A stretch of DNA of 64,000 nt from Lindgomyces ingoldianus. Lineage: Eukaryota > Ascomycota > Dothideomycetes > Pleosporales > Lindgomycetaceae. The notes under the pieces were generated by a model that was not told the DNA's origin, did no database searches, and saw nothing but the letters and a program-made list of their open reading frames with translations. Where the stretch lies: positions 282,652-346,651 of the forward strand of contig NW_022985169.1 of NCBI RefSeq assembly GCF_010093535.1. Reading direction: 5' to 3'. A program made the position numbers and the translations under genes. Below, piece by piece: positions 46,460-60,021 of this stretch. Position 1 is the first letter of the stretch, and each line of letters opens with the position of its first letter.

Positions 46460-46899
46460 TGTCTGTACGCAGCAGCAGCGTCACAGTCTGGATACAAGCG
46501 ATCGCGCACGAGCAGGACTATGTATCTCTGTCACATGATGCTTGTGCGCGAACCTCTGTGCGCAAACATTTAGATATCCCCCTTTTTCTCTATATAAAGG
46601 AAAGATAAGAGTAATAGAACTAGAAACATGTTGCCTTTACTTTACCTACCTTATACACTGTGCACACTATACACTACTCTTACTTTTGCTACTTAAGTGC
46701 TTATACTATAAGTAGCTAGCTATTAGAGCTTATTTAACACTAATTAGTAGTTAATTTAATTAACTATAAATTAGTAAGAGTAATAATAAAGTACTTACAC
46801 TTTATAAAGTACTTTATTTTATTACTTATTCTTTAAAAAGAGTAACAGCAGAGTACTTACACTTTATAAGGTACTTTATTTAGTTACTTATTTTTTAAA

Positions 46900-47130
46900 A
46901 TAGCAGATTAATCCTTTATATTATATAGTAAGCTCTGCTACTATATAAAGTAAAGAGAAGATAGTGTAAGACGCACACTAAAGCTACTAAAGCTGTATAA
47001 CCTAGTAGCTAGATAATAGCACATTAATCCTTTACATTGCACAGCAAGCTCTGCTACTATATAAAGTAAAAAGGAGATAGTGTAAGGCGCACACTAAAGC
47101 TATTAAAGCTGTATAACTTAGTAGCTAGAT
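46900..47130. repeat. 115-bp tandem duplication inside LTR-A
   Basis: Two units starting ATAGCAGATTAATCC (46900) and ATAGCACATTAATCC (47015), nearly identical apart from transitions. Just left, a shorter pair (about 62 bp apart) repeats AGTACTTACACTTTATAA at 46790 and 46852. Confidence 0.8.
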
Positions 47131-49786
47131 AACAGCAGTACTTATGTAATTTACTAGAAAAGTAATTAACTATACTATTATAATAAAATCTTATTAGTAA
47201 CTAACAACTTTATATAATAATAAAAAAAATAAAGAATAATTTCTGTTATATAAATAACTTATAAAAGACATAAGAATATTAGAGGTAACACTACAAAATA
47301 AGACTAGCCTAGAGTACTAGAATAATAAGATTAATATGTTAAAAGCTTTAATAAGCTTATAAACTTAATTATATATAAGTTATATAATTACTAATCTATA
47401 TATAATAACTTAAAAGGGCGCTACTTTTTTAAGTGTGTATATAAAAAATTTTAAAAAATAAACACTATAAGACTTTTTAGCACTTAGCTGCGCGTTTAAA
47501 AGGGAGCTTATATAAGTACTAGAAGACAAGGGAATTACACTATAGCTAGGCACTAAAGGTACTTAAGCCTAGAAGCTGTATAATATAGCATAAAAAAAAG
47601 TAATTACACTAAAAAAGCTTTATATATAACTTTTATTACTATATAAAGCTTTACATAGAAGTAGACTAAACATAATGCTGCTATTAACACTAAACATACT
47701 AGCATTACCTACTTCTACACTTTAGCTAGCACTACACTAATTACTATATAAATAATACATGCTACCCTACCTAACGCCTGCTCTACACCCTTAATTGTAC
47801 ACACTACTGCCTGCAGTAGTGTATGCACTACTAATACTACCTGCACAATCTATACTACATTACAACTTGTACAAACTTCTACTCTAAAGAAAAACTGCTA
47901 AAGAAAAACTCCTAGTAGATAAGATTATATAATTTTAAAAAGCATAAAAAAAAAATAATAACTACATAAGTTAACTATATAACACTTTTATAAATAAAAT
48001 AAAGACTTTTATTAATTTATGTTAATAGCTAGATATCTAGGAAACTTAGTACACAGACATCTTTCTAGATATTCTAGAAGGTTAGGTAAATATGCACTAT
48101 ATGTATAACATAAGCCTTAGAAACAACTAAAAGCATTTATATAACACTTTAAGCATTATAATAAAAGATTTTATGTAAAGAGAAAAAAAGAAACTGCAGA
48201 AAGCAAAGTTTTATGTAAAAAGTAAAACTATCTTAGCAGAAAAGCAACTTATTAAGTTTAACAGTAGAAAGATTAAACTTACACATAATATAGTAGTTTT
48301 TACTTAAAAAAGATAAGTAAGCTACCTTTATATAATTAACTTAGAGAATAAAGATGCTGTATAATAATATGTTAAGTAACATATAAAAGGGGTATACATT
48401 GCATCTATATATTAACTAGAGGCAGTATTTAACCTTTTTATTACTACATAAACTATAGACTCTTTGCATAATAATATTAACACACTTAACACATAAATCT
48501 AATAGTAGATAGATAATAGTAAGCATAGTCTTACTTTCTTACTATTATAGCTTAATTATATAAAGCTGTTTATTTTTATAAATAAATTATTTACTAATAA
48601 TAAAGACTTTAGCTTATAGCTAGAATTCTTAATTATATTAAGTAATAAAAACTATATAGAGTAAAGCAACTACTTTAAAATACTAGGCAACATTGTACAC
48701 TAGAATTCTACTAAGTGTAAAAGAGTAACTAGGAGTGTCCTTACTAGCAAACTATATAGAATAGTTAAAGGGTTTAATAATATAATTACTTTTAGTATAA
48801 CTTTATAGTAAATTATATAAACACTTAAACTGCTACTAATTCTAGTAGTAATTTACATAAATTTAAGGTCTCTATATAATTACCTTATTAAGCTAGGCAC
48901 TACTAGTAAAAAGTAACTTATAATTAACATTATGTTACTCTGTAAATTATATAAAAAAAAAGAAATTACTAAAATAAAGTAGATTAATAGTAAAAATAAC
49001 TTAGTAAATGTATGTATAAAAAAAACACTAAACTAAGCTTTTTAATTATTAGTCCTAACTAACTGCCTCTCTGTCTAGATAGAAGCATCTGTAGACTAGC
49101 TAGATCTTGTGCATAAAGATGCCTTAGACTAACTAAACTAATAACACTTTTATATAAAGCCTATTTTTTTTATTTTTTTTTATTATATGCACTTATTTTT
49201 CTTATTATAAAATTAGAAAAGAAAGATATGTAAAAAAGACAGTCTATTTATCTAGTATATAGAAAAAGAAAAAGCTACTACCCCTTATGTATAGTAGTCA
49301 CAATGCAGACCACAGCTCTACTATACACATAAGGCGTAGGCATTAGCTTAGAAGTTAGCTAATATATAACACTTAATAAAAAAAAAAGCACTAGTAGTGC
49401 TACTATAATAATAAGTATATAAAGTTACTAAAACTTAACTATAACTCTAGACTAAGACTATATAAAAGTATCTCTTATAACACACAACCTTTACTGCTTA
49501 CAGCTATAGATTAGTGCTAGTAGGTAAGACAACATTAATATTATAAGACAGTAAAGCTACTACATGCTACTTCTTAGCCTATTTATAATTAGCATTTTAT
49601 ATAAAAAGAAAGTAAAAGAGCTAAAGGATTTATATATTTATGCTAAGATATTAAATAAACTGCTAATTAGTAGTAGAACTAGTTAAAAAGGTAACATAGA
49701 TGCACTCTAGGCTGCTAGACTGCATAAGGACGTTAAAGACGCCCGCACTAACAGCGCTAGAGGTAGAGGAGAAAGGCTAGAGAGAT

Positions 49787-49804
49787 ATCTCTCTCTCTGT
49801 GTGT

Positions 49805-49844
<40 letters not shown>

Positions 49845-49845
49845 G
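49787..49845. repeat. CT/GT dinucleotide microsatellite
   Basis: A TCTCTCTCTG run followed by about 25 GT/TG dinucleotides, with one AT interruption, ending GTGCAGG. Lies inside LTR-A. Confidence 0.95.
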
Positions 49846-50573
49846 CAGGAGTATCTGTTACTATTAGCACTGTATAAAAAGAGAAAAGAGCTAGGGAATT
49901 ATATAGTAGAGCTTAGAAAGTAAAGGATAAAGAAAAGAAGGTAAAGAAGAAAAGAAGACCTTATTATATACACCTCCTTACGCACCTGCCTACACAAAAA
50001 TCCTACACTATTTTAGCATAAAACTCTACATAAAACAGTTTATACACTGCTAAATTACTTATAAAGTAAGCGCATAAAGGCTAGATAATAATAGCCTAAA
50101 ACACTTTACACTATTTATAAAGCTATTTACATAGCGTAACTAGCCTATTTTAATATATAGCATTACTAAGGCAAGTCCTAACAAATAGAGTAAAGTAAAG
50201 GTAGAATGTAATTAGATAGACCTATATAAACAGAAGAGAGATAACGCGTACAGAAGGCAACTTTTTAGATAAAAAGAAAAGTTGCTAGTGTCTGTACACA
50301 GCAGCAGTGTTATAGTCTAGATATAAGTAATTGCGCACAAGTAGGACTACATATCTCTATTATATAATGCTTATGTGTAAACCTCTGTGCGCAAACATCT
50401 AAATATCCCCCTTTTCTTTTATATAGAGGAAAGATAAGAGTAATAAAACTAGAAACATGTTGCCCTTACCTTACCTACCTTATACGCTGTGCACACTGTA
50501 CACCACTCTTACTCTTGCTACTTAAGTGCTTATACTATAAGCAGCTAGCTGTCGGAGCCTATTTAACAGTATT

Positions 50574-52900
50574 ACTATAATTTTATTATTTTCTACTACT
50601 TTTTATATAAATAATTACTAGTAAAGAGGCTTATGTTTATAAAAAAAGTCTACTTAAAGCTCTTATTATAATACTTGCTACTTAGTAACTTATGTTGTGT
50701 AAATAGCAGTTACTTATTATCTTCTACCTCTACCTTTACCTTAGTATTAACATACTTTTAAAAAATAGCCCTTATTAAAGCTTTAGCTTTTTTATGCTAT
50801 AAAAAGTGCTTACACTAGTAGTCTTTAAACTAAAAAAGATAAAGCTAAGAGTTAAAAATAGTTATAATATAATAATAAAATATAAGTAGCTTTATAACAA
50901 ACTTTTTCTAGTATATAAGTAACTTCTTTATGCTAAATGCTATACTAGATTTAAAGTAGTAATTATTACTTTTACTTTTAAGTTTATTCTTTATTTAGAG
51001 AAGCTTAGTATATAAGTGTTGCAGGTTAATAACAGTTATCTATAAGAATCTATATAAGCTCTTACCCTTAAGGTGTTTTATTGTAAAGTAAAAAACTTTA
51101 AAAAACTTATAAAAGTAATTAACCTTTTTTTATTTATTTTTAGTAATAATCTTAGTAAAAGTAGTATTACTAAAAATAGTAAAGTTAGTGCTGTTATTTT
51201 TAGTGCCTCTTTACTTATAAATAAACTTAGTAATAGTGTTCTTAAGCTTATAACAGCAAAGAAGCATAAAATAGATGCTATACTAGCGTACACTACTGTC
51301 TTATATAAGATTAAGAGTCCTAAAGCTCTAGAAAAAGTCCTTATTATTAAAAGTAGCTTAAAAAGTTATAAAAGCTTTTTAGTGTTTATATAATACTAAC
51401 ACTATATTTATAAAGTTATAAAGCTTACTTATAACTTTATGCTAATAGTATAGTTTAAATTAATTCTAAAAAGTAGCTTAGGCTAGCGCTGCTTTAAAAG
51501 CATTTATTTTTTTTCTATATATAACTGCCTTAACTACTAGCTAGATTGTATAACTAGCGCAGTGTATATAGTGCTTAGAGGTAAGAGGCCTTTTAAAATA
51601 TTATATAAAGGCAAAGATAGTTTTATTATTATTATTTAACATGTTGTTAGCTACTAAATAATAAAATTTTAATAAAATTTTAAAGTTATTAATAACTTTA
51701 ATAATCTTTTTAGCTTAGTTTACTTTTATATAGTTACTATATAAGTTATAAAAGCTAATAAGTACATTATAGTGCTAGTAGTTAACATTTATATTAGTAT
51801 AAGTAAGTGTGTTATTATTAATTTTTATAGTGCTAAGGCACTAAAATAATAAGCTAAGGTATATATACTAATAAAGTGTAACACTACACCTAGAAAAAAA
51901 AAGTATTTTAAAGAAGTCTATATATTAACACTTAATATAATTTTACTTTAAGCTATCTTTAGTATTATTTAAATCTTTGCTCTCTAGCGTAGGCAGGCCT
52001 TATTTATATAAGAAGAAAATGTAGTATCTAAGACTAGAAAAGCTATAAGAAAATTAGCTTAGTTTTAAGTAAAAATGCTTTAAAGTTTTGCTAATAATGC
52101 TGTGTTAAAAAAAATGTTATAAAAAATAACTTAATTAATAACTACTACTTATAACACTTTCTTCTACTATATGCTATAAAAGATAATATATAATAAGCTA
52201 GCAACTTTATAAGTAGCTTTAAATAAACTTACTAAAATTTTTAGTGTATTAAGTAAAAAACTTTTATTAAAGATATTAATTCTATGTTTTTTTTTAAAGT
52301 AGCTTATAATATAAGTGTAACTATTAACTTTTTTTACCTTTTTATAAACACCCCTAGCGTAGCACCTCTTGCAGAGCTATAGCTTTACTTTAGAGCTGTC
52401 TTTCTTATTATTATACACTAAATCTGCTCTATGCTGCTAAATCTAGAAGAGCTGCTAGTTCCTATAGAGCTAGCTTTTATGCTTTACGCAATACTTAACT
52501 TTTTTAGGCCTTAGCTTTTTATTTACTAGCTAGAGGTTATTTTACTTTATAGTAAAAGCTACTTTATTATTAAGACTAGTGTTAGCTAGGTACTTCTTTA
52601 AACAGGCATTAAATAGTGTACTACCTTAGGATAAAACTAAAAAGAAAAATAATAAGGCCTTTAACTTAGTAAAGTAACAAGAACTAGTATAATAAAATAC
52701 ATTAGTTTACTAGAAAGAGCTAGCTCTAGAGAATTCTTAGGATAAAGCAGTACGCCTGCTGCGCTAGAGGAATTAGAACATTTAGCTTATAGTAAGTAGA
52801 ATAATAAATGTAGATAAATTAATAATAATTTATAAGCTAAAAAGCTAACTATTTATATAGAATAGTACACTTTACTTCTAGCTTCTACTGCAAGCGCTAA
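50574..52900 (-). pseudogene. hAT transposase, N-terminal and central part (RIP-inactivated)
   Basis: Minus-strand translation around 52400-52270 gives LCKRCYARGVYKKVKKVNSY, then YFKKKHRINIF, a BED-type zinc finger (CxxC ... HxxxxH, one His now Tyr). It is followed by a region like the ALIDW...DDLSF block of fungal hAT transposases. Stops at many former Gln and Trp positions. The C-terminal part lies beyond the nested LTR element, at 46000-46459. Confidence 0.78.
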
Positions 52901-53167
52901 TGTTTTATAAACTTTAAAGTTTTTACTTAATTATTACTCTAAGAATGTAACTTTAAACACGCTTCTAACGCAATCCTACATGTGTCTAATTAGGTCTTAT
53001 TTTAGTAGAAAAAGTTGCCTTTTTAAGACGTACTATAGTCTATAATAGGCGCTCCTCTAGTCATACGTTACAACTCATATCTCTCCTACGTTTCAACGGC
53101 TCACGTGACTGTTACGGGTTGTATACTACGACTCGTAGTACGTACGGTTGGGAACCCTGATGACAGG

Positions 53168-53942
53168 TTCACCTAGTACTATATAAACCCGTAGTTGTGT
53201 TCCTTTAGCAATCAATCCAGTTCCTCATGCTTTTGGTGCTCCTCCTAACTTCACAGATCAACTTTCTTAATATCACATATCTACCTTATTCTCATGCCCT
53301 TGTCAGCCGAATACGTTTCCTTCTGGTGGGATGGGAGGCTTATCCAAAGTTCTTGCGCACTCACGGGCACATGTTTCCTACAACAGACTCGGCGGCTACA
53401 ACACCTAGAATAGGAACTGGCATTGCATCGATAAAGGTTGCCGCTATTCATGCTTCTTCAGAAACCACTATGTAAGTACTCCTGAATCTGCGAAAGGCGC
53501 CAGAAGCGAACTCGTAACCTTTGAGTGTCGTACGGAGTGCGATATGGAGGAGTGCAATGCTATTAGCTTAGGTTTGTGGGGAACATATTATCCGTTTAGA
53601 TATAGTTTAGTTGTATTGATTGTTGAATAAGGTTCTATACCTATAGCGAGATGACCCTGGTCATCTTTTACATGTTATAGTGGTATATTAAATGGCCTAA
53701 ACAATCTGAATACTTAGAAATCCTTGTACTAGAGGTTATGCGGCAGAATTTTGAATCCTACGAATTTCCTCCTTAATCCTACAAAGAGGGTTAATAGATT
53801 CCCTTCCGCTATTCATGTTTGCTATAGCTATGCTTGACATTACCTCAGCGACCCCAGCCGACTGGGGAAAGAAACTAACATTACACCTGCTGGTAGACCT
53901 ACCCCTTGCTAGCGTCTAGCTCTAGCTAATAATAACTGCAGG
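53168..53942. other. Unique interval between two transposon stacks
   Basis: Non-RIP composition. A TATA-like TATATAAACCC at 53181 is followed at 53201 by a 28-bp stretch also present at 21140 and by an ATG at 53227 opening an 82-codon frame with a hydrophobic start. No domain recognised and not called as a gene. The last five bases, GCAGG, are the target duplication of LTR-B. Confidence 0.45.
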
Positions 53943-54206
53943 TGTCCGTACATAAGTACAGCTGCGTCCGTACACGCGTACGGCTGAATTAGGTTGCCTA
54001 AAACAGTTAGCTATCTAGCCTGTGCGTTAGAGGCTATGTGTACTTAAGAGTCCTTTTTCTTTATACAAAAAGAGAGGGCAGTAGTTAATAACAAGAAGAT
54101 CTTTGCCTGCTTACCCTGTTATAGGCTATACGCTTAGCGTACAGCTGTCTATCTACCTACTGCGTGCGTAGCCACGCAGAGAAGGGACCTACTACTAAAT
54201 ACGTAG

Positions 54207-57200
54207 TGTCACGATTGTGCACGAGTAAGGTTATAGAGCTTCACGGAGGTCTAGTTTAATTACTACGTAAGGTATTATAGTAGGTACAAGACGTTGTGTA
54301 AGAAACAGAAAGGTTTAGAAAAAAATTAGTAATTAAATACTTAGCTTAAAAGTCTAAGCGCTTTAAGTATAAATTAAGCCTATTTTAAGTTTAGTTAGTG
54401 TTAAAGCAGTTTATACTTAAGTTTATGTCTATGTTATGTTATGTTTATGTTAGATGTGCACTAATAATACTCTAGTACATGTCTAATATAGTTATGTCTA
54501 GGATCTAGAGAGGATACTGTAACAGTACCCCCCCTTTTATTAAAAAGAGAATTCTTTACATTAGTAGTTCTAGCATTAGGTTGTTTTTATTAGAGTATAG
54601 GTTTAGTTTAGATAAGTATTAGGTGTAGAATTAAGTTACTGCAAAGTTCTTTTATAGGGCTTTTACAGGTTCTTACAACAGTTTGTTGTATCTAGTCTAT
54701 TTTATAAAGTATTTATAGATATGTTTTTTCTTATTAAACTAGATTTATTTAATGTCTTTTACAACATATTTTAGTTTGTTGTTTATAATAATAGGTTTAA
54801 GTAGCAGGTTTAGCTATTTAGGTAGATAGTTAGATTTAGAGGCTGCTTAGCGCAGCAATAATATGTAGAACACAGGGTGTATCTTTATGCTATTAGGTAG
54901 GATTAATTAGTAAGCATATAATAAGACTATATAGGCTACTATAAAGAGGCTAAGGTTCTTCTAATTAAGTTTCTTTAATTATTAGTTTATTTAGATATTT
55001 CTAGCGTCTAGCTAGACCTTCTTACTAGCTGCATACATAGGGGCAAGAGTTTAGAATTAGTTTATGTACTCTTGTTAAAGAGCTTAAGCCTATATAAGCT
55101 TTTTATAAATATATTTAAATATATTTTAAATTTTGTTAATAAGTCTATTTACATCTATTACTTATATAAATTAATAAGTTAGTTAGAGGGTATTTATAAG
55201 TAGTTTAAATTTTATTTAGAGGTAGTATCTATAGTTTACTAAAAATAGGGATACTTATGTTAATTTAAATGTTATGTTATTAGCTTTAAACTATGCTATA
55301 GCTAACTATTTTACCTAGTTGTCTTACTAGTAGTTTATGTACACTTATAAAACTTATTTTATTATAGTGTTTATGTTCTTAGTCTAGCTATTAGTCTCTA
55401 GGTAAAAAGCTATAGATAAATAAAAGATAATTTAGAGCTATTTATAGAGTTTGTTTTAGAAAGCTAAGACAAACTACGTACCTCTGTCTAATATAATTAT
55501 GTTAGGTAAGCTATAGTAAACTTATATATATTAGTAGAATAACTAGGCTATATTAGAGGCAGTTATAAAGAAACATAGTATTAAGTGTTAATACTTAGTT
55601 AAGTAATTAACAACTACTATAATATTTATATACTTTTTAAATAAAAGTAGGTCTATAATAAAATTAATTAATATGTCTTTTTAAGCTTATTTAAAAATTA
55701 AAAGCAGTTTAAGCAAGCTATTATACCTTTCTTAAAAGGCCTTTACTTTACAGTAAGTATAGCAACATAATATGTATTAGTGTATAGTATAGAACATGCA
55801 GGGCTAGTAGTACTCTCTCTATAGTAGGTTAAGAGTCTTTTCTCTACCTAGATGTCCTTTAATAAGTAAGTTATATATAATTTAAAGTAGTTTAATTCTT
55901 AGTTTATTAGAATTAAAAATTATAAGTTAGTTATAGTAATATAGCTTACTATTTTAGTTTTTATAGTTAGCTAGTGTTACCTTCTTTAACTAACTAGTGC
56001 TGTTTTAGAGTAGGTTTAAAGTTTCTTAAATAAATTTATTATTTAGATACTTATTAATAATAATCTAATTAATTATTTAATTTATTTTATTTAAGTTAAG
56101 GTCTAAAAATAGCTTAAGTTAAAGTAAAGTTTAGTGTTAAGCCTTTTACACTTTTTTCTAAGTAGAGATGTTTTAAGATTACTTTATAAAAGCATTTAGT
56201 TTCCTTCTATCTTAACTAAAATAATAAGTAATCTTAAAATTAAAATAAAATAAGTATTTAGACTAATAAGCTTATTAGTAGCTAAGTTATTTTATAGTTG
56301 TAAAGTACTATAAGTTCTTATAGTTAAATAGAACCTATATTAGATGCGCTACACTTTTTAGTTTAGGTTACTATTATTTAAAGTAGCATACTATAGTAAG
56401 TAATTTTTTATTATAAATTTTATAATTACTTTCTACAAAACTTATTCTTTTTAAGAAGTATATAATAGGCCTAATAGTTTTATCTAGCTTAGTCTAGAAA
56501 AAAACTTCTACTACTACATAGTCTAAGGCATTAGCTTCTATAAGTATTAGTAGTTTAAAGTTAAAGTAGTAAAGTATTAAAGCTTTAGTAAAAGCTTTTT
56601 TTAGCTAGTTAAAAGACTGTTAGTAATTTAAGTTAAAGTTAAATTAAACTTTTTTCTTAGTAAGTGTAATTATAGGGCTTACTAGCTATAAAAAGTTATT
56701 AATAAATTATTAGTAAAAGTTAGTAAATCTTATAAAAGCTTAAACATTTTTTATATTTTTTAGGTATTACTAATCTAGCACAGTCTAAACCTTAATAGGG
56801 TCTATTTAAATGCTATTTATAGAGATTACATATCCTAAATATGTAACTTTTAATTAGTAGAACTTACATTTATCTATATTAAGTTATAGACCTACTTTTT
56901 TTATAGCCTTTAGCACTAAGTGTATATGCTGTTTATGCTCTAAAAGGCTATTACTGTAAATTAAAATATTATTAATATACGCAGTGCAGAACATGTCTAG
57001 GTAGGGTTAAAGTAAGTTATTTACAAAATATTAAAAAGTACTAGGCGTGTTAGCTAAGCTAAAGGGTATTACTAGGTACTTAAATAGTCTATATTAGGTC
57101 TAAAACACTATTAGCTACTTATTACTCTTTGCTATTTTTAGCTTGTTAAAGGCAGTAATAATATCTAACTTTATAAAATACTTTACTTTACTTAGTTAAC

Positions 57201-59869
57201 TTAAAGTTTCTTATAAAAAAAAATTAAGTATTAGTTTTTAATAGTAATAGTATTTAGTCTTTAGTAGTTAACATAGAATTAAAGCTTACCTTTAAGTTTT
57301 TTTATAAATAGTATAAGTAACACTACTAGTAAAAAGCTAGCTTAAATAAACCTTTTCTTTAGGTTCTTATTAAGGTATTTTTAAAGCACTTTTAATTTAT
57401 TTAGTAACATCTTATATAGTAGCCTATAACTAGGTTGTTTACTAGGCTTAAAAGTTATTTAGTAATTATATAAACATTATATTAAAAGCTTATTAGACTT
57501 ATTTTAGAAGAAAATATATAATAAGTTATAGTAGTCTTAAAAGACTATTATTTTTAAGTTAGTGTGTTTTTAAAAAGCTAAAGCTTAGTCTATATTAGAA
57601 ATTATAACTACATAGATTTTATAATCTAGTTATTAAGCTAAAGTTATAAATAAAGTAGGTTCTATATAGTAGATGTCTATTTACTATTTAAGTCCTAGTT
57701 TATGTTTAAATTAGGTAAGTAAAAGTTCTTTAAAGGCTTTCTCTTTTTTAAGTTTAAGCAGTTGTTAAATTATTTTATATAGCCTATCTTAGTAAAAGGC
57801 CTAGCTTATTAGCTTTACTTAAGTAGTTCTTTTCTAGGTTATTAAAAAGTAAGTCTAAAGACCTTCTATATTAAGTGCTATTTAAGTGTTGTTTAAGTGT
57901 AAGCATAAGCATACATCTTAGCATTAGAAAAAGTTAAAGTTTAGAACTTACTTTTAGTAATTAAAGGCAACTTTATACTAATACAGCTATAGTTATTTTA
58001 GAATTAAGTTATAATGTCCTATGTTTATTATATAAAGTTTAATCTACTCTTTATAGTGTTAGTAGGTAATTATAATAATTATAGTATAAAAAATAAAACT
58101 TTCTTTAAGTTATTTTTTATTAAATTTAGTTAGGTAAATTATTTAGGTAAGTAGTATTAATTAAAGATTTAGTTTACACGCTAGTTCTTTATTAATGTAA
58201 CCTATACTATTTACTTCTAAGTTAATAAAAGCTTATATTAAAGCTAATATAGTTTTTTATTATAAACATATAAAAATATTAACTTAGTACTTTTAGTTAT
58301 TAGTAGGGGACTTAGCTTATAAGTTAGTAAAGATTTAGTATTAAATTAGTCTTAAAAGGCAACTTAGCTCTAGGATAAGCCTTTTTACAGGCTCCTACTG
58401 CTATAGCTGCAGCTATGTTAAAAGTAGTAAAAAAGATTAAAGCTTAAATATAAGTTAGAGCCCTTATAAAAATAAGATTAAAATAGTAAAAATTTTTAAT
58501 AAGTACTAGTAGCGCTACTTGCGTAGACTTAAAAAAAAAAATAAAGCAGTTTTAAAAAATATAACTATGCTTACTGCACTTAAAGTATTAACTTTTTTTT
58601 TTATAATTTTTACACTTTCTAGAACTAACTAGAGCATAATTTAAATTAATTTTTATTATGTTAGAGTTCTTATTTACAACTACGCTAGTTTAAGGGCGTA
58701 TTAGGGCTTATATAAAAAGGAACCTTATGTTATTATTATAAGTAGTAATTAAGTTTACATACGCATTAAAGTTGTTTAGAAGGGGTTCTTTTACTATAGC
58801 GTGTTACAGTTTAGTTAAAAGGGAGTTATATAAAGCTATAATTAGACTTATTTTATTTAGGCTTATATTAAATGCAAGTTAGTAGAACTTAGTAAAGTAT
58901 AAAGTAAAGCTTTTTTTTTTTTATTATAAAGTGTTTAGGCAACTTAAAGCTGTTAACTTTTTATTTAGGTTTTTATAAGTTACTTATAAAAACACTATAA
59001 ATTAATCTAAGTTAATAATATCTTTATCTATTAGTAAGTTAATTAAGGCTGTTATATTATAGTTAAGTTAAAAGTAGGCATATAGTAACTAAAAGTGTTT
59101 AGAGAGAAATTAGTCTATATTTTTTTTAAGTTTATATTAGAGCTTACATAAAAAAGAAAGTAAGTTTTTCTATTTTCTATTAAATAGCAAAGGATTAGAG
59201 AGTTAGTTAGATTTTATTACTAAGTTAGAAAAGTTATAGGTTGTAGGTAGTGTTAGGCAGAAAAGAGTTAAGCTATCTCTAGACTTTTAGGTAGGCTTTA
59301 AGGCTAGTAAGTTCTTAGTTCCTACTACTATAATAGAAGTTAAGGCAGAAATAAACTACTTAATAACATAAAGCTGTTCTTTAAAGTTTTTTTAAAAAGC
59401 TTTAAAGCTTGTAATGTAGTAGCTTTTTTATAAAGTAAGCGCTTTTTAGAAGGCTTCTTAGCTTACTTTAATAGCTTAAAGTTATGTAAGTACTAAGCTT
59501 ATTAGATTAAATTTAGAGGCTATTTTTAGCTAAAGTTTTAATATAACATAATGTTATAATTATGCATAAGTAAGGTTATAGAGCTTTACAGAGGTCTAGT
59601 TTAATTACTATGTAAGGTATTATAGTAGGTACAAGATGTTATATAAGGAACAGAAAAGTTTAGAAAAAAATTAGTAATTAAATACTTAGCTTAGAAGTCT
59701 AAGCGCTTTAGGTATAAATTAAACCTATTTTAAGTTTAGTTAGTGTTAAAGCAGTTTATGCTTAAGTTTATGTCTGTGTTGTGTTGTGTTTGTGTTAGAC
59801 GTGCACTAATAATACTCTAGTACGCGTCTAATATAGTTATGTCTGGGATCCGGGGAGGATACCGTGACA
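54207..59869 (-). mobile_element. Second Ty3/gypsy LTR retrotransposon (nested in the left LTR of LTR-B)
   Basis: Seen: 318-bp LTRs at 54207-54524 and 59552-59869, flanked by a perfect CGTAG duplication (54202-54206 and 59870-59874). The left LTR begins TGTCACGATTGTGCACGAG; the right begins TGTTATAATTATGCATAAG, differing only by transitions. A minus-strand G-rich tract (AAAAGGGGGGGTAC) abuts the left LTR, giving minus orientation. Total 5663 bp. Removing it restores the LTR-B left repeat base for base in length. Confidence 0.94.
56750..57000 (-). pseudogene. Ty3/gypsy reverse transcriptase remnant
   Basis: Minus-strand translation gives YLDMFCTAYINNILIYSNSL, then HLVLKAIKKVGL and LKVTYLGYVISI. 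This is the YxDD region and downstream block of Ty3/gypsy reverse transcriptase, with the active-site DD converted to NN (two G-to-A changes) and several stops. The rest of pol and gag presumably fill the remainder of 54525-59551 but I did not resolve the domains. Confidence 0.82.
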
Positions 59870-60021
59870 CGTAGCTATCTAGAGGAGTAAGCTAACTAAC
59901 ACTAATTAGTTTGTTAACTAGTAGACATTTACTGCGTGCGTAGCTACATAGAGAAAATATCTTCCTAAGATAATAGATTAGTAAGGTGGCTTTAACTGCT
60001 TATATAAGAGCTAGCCTGCTG

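Larger units (their letters stand above)
46460..50568 (+). mobile_element. LTR-A: 4.1-kb LTR retroelement, probably non-autonomous
   Basis: Seen: 280-bp LTRs at 46460-46739 and 50289-50568, both TGTCTG...TTTAACA, flanked by a perfect GTATT duplication (46455-46459 and 50569-50573). A purine-rich tract AAAAAGAAAAGTTGCTAG abuts the right LTR, so it is in plus orientation. The 3.5-kb interior shows no RT, integrase or gag pattern that I could recognise, but it is very AT-rich. It contains short tandem duplications and a GT microsatellite. It shares its polypurine tract and first internal bases (CTAATTAGT) with LTR-B. Inserted in the hAT transposase gene. Confidence 0.9.
45968..53159 (-). mobile_element. 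hAT-superfamily DNA transposon, split by a nested LTR element
   Basis: Seen: terminal inverted repeats, left CAGCGTTCCCAACCGTACGT (45968) and right, read on the minus strand, CAGGGTTCCCAACCGTACGT (53159), flanked by a perfect 8-bp target duplication ATGACAGG (45960-45967 and 53160-53167). An 8-bp duplication and CAG-initial ends are the hAT hallmark. Removing the nested element (46460-50568 plus one GTATT) leaves 3078 bp, a usual fungal hAT length. Transposase reads on the minus strand, N-terminus at the right. The ends are preserved and the interior is heavily RIP-mutated. Confidence 0.94.

Noticed and set aside
51073..51393. 106-codon plus-strand frame in the hAT element
   Set aside because: Antisense to the transposase; Lys/Ile/Leu-rich translation typical of AT-rich RIP DNA.
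53227..53475. 82-codon frame with a hydrophobic start and an upstream TATA-like site
   Set aside because: No domain or cleavage-site evidence, short, and next to transposons; kept only as a note.
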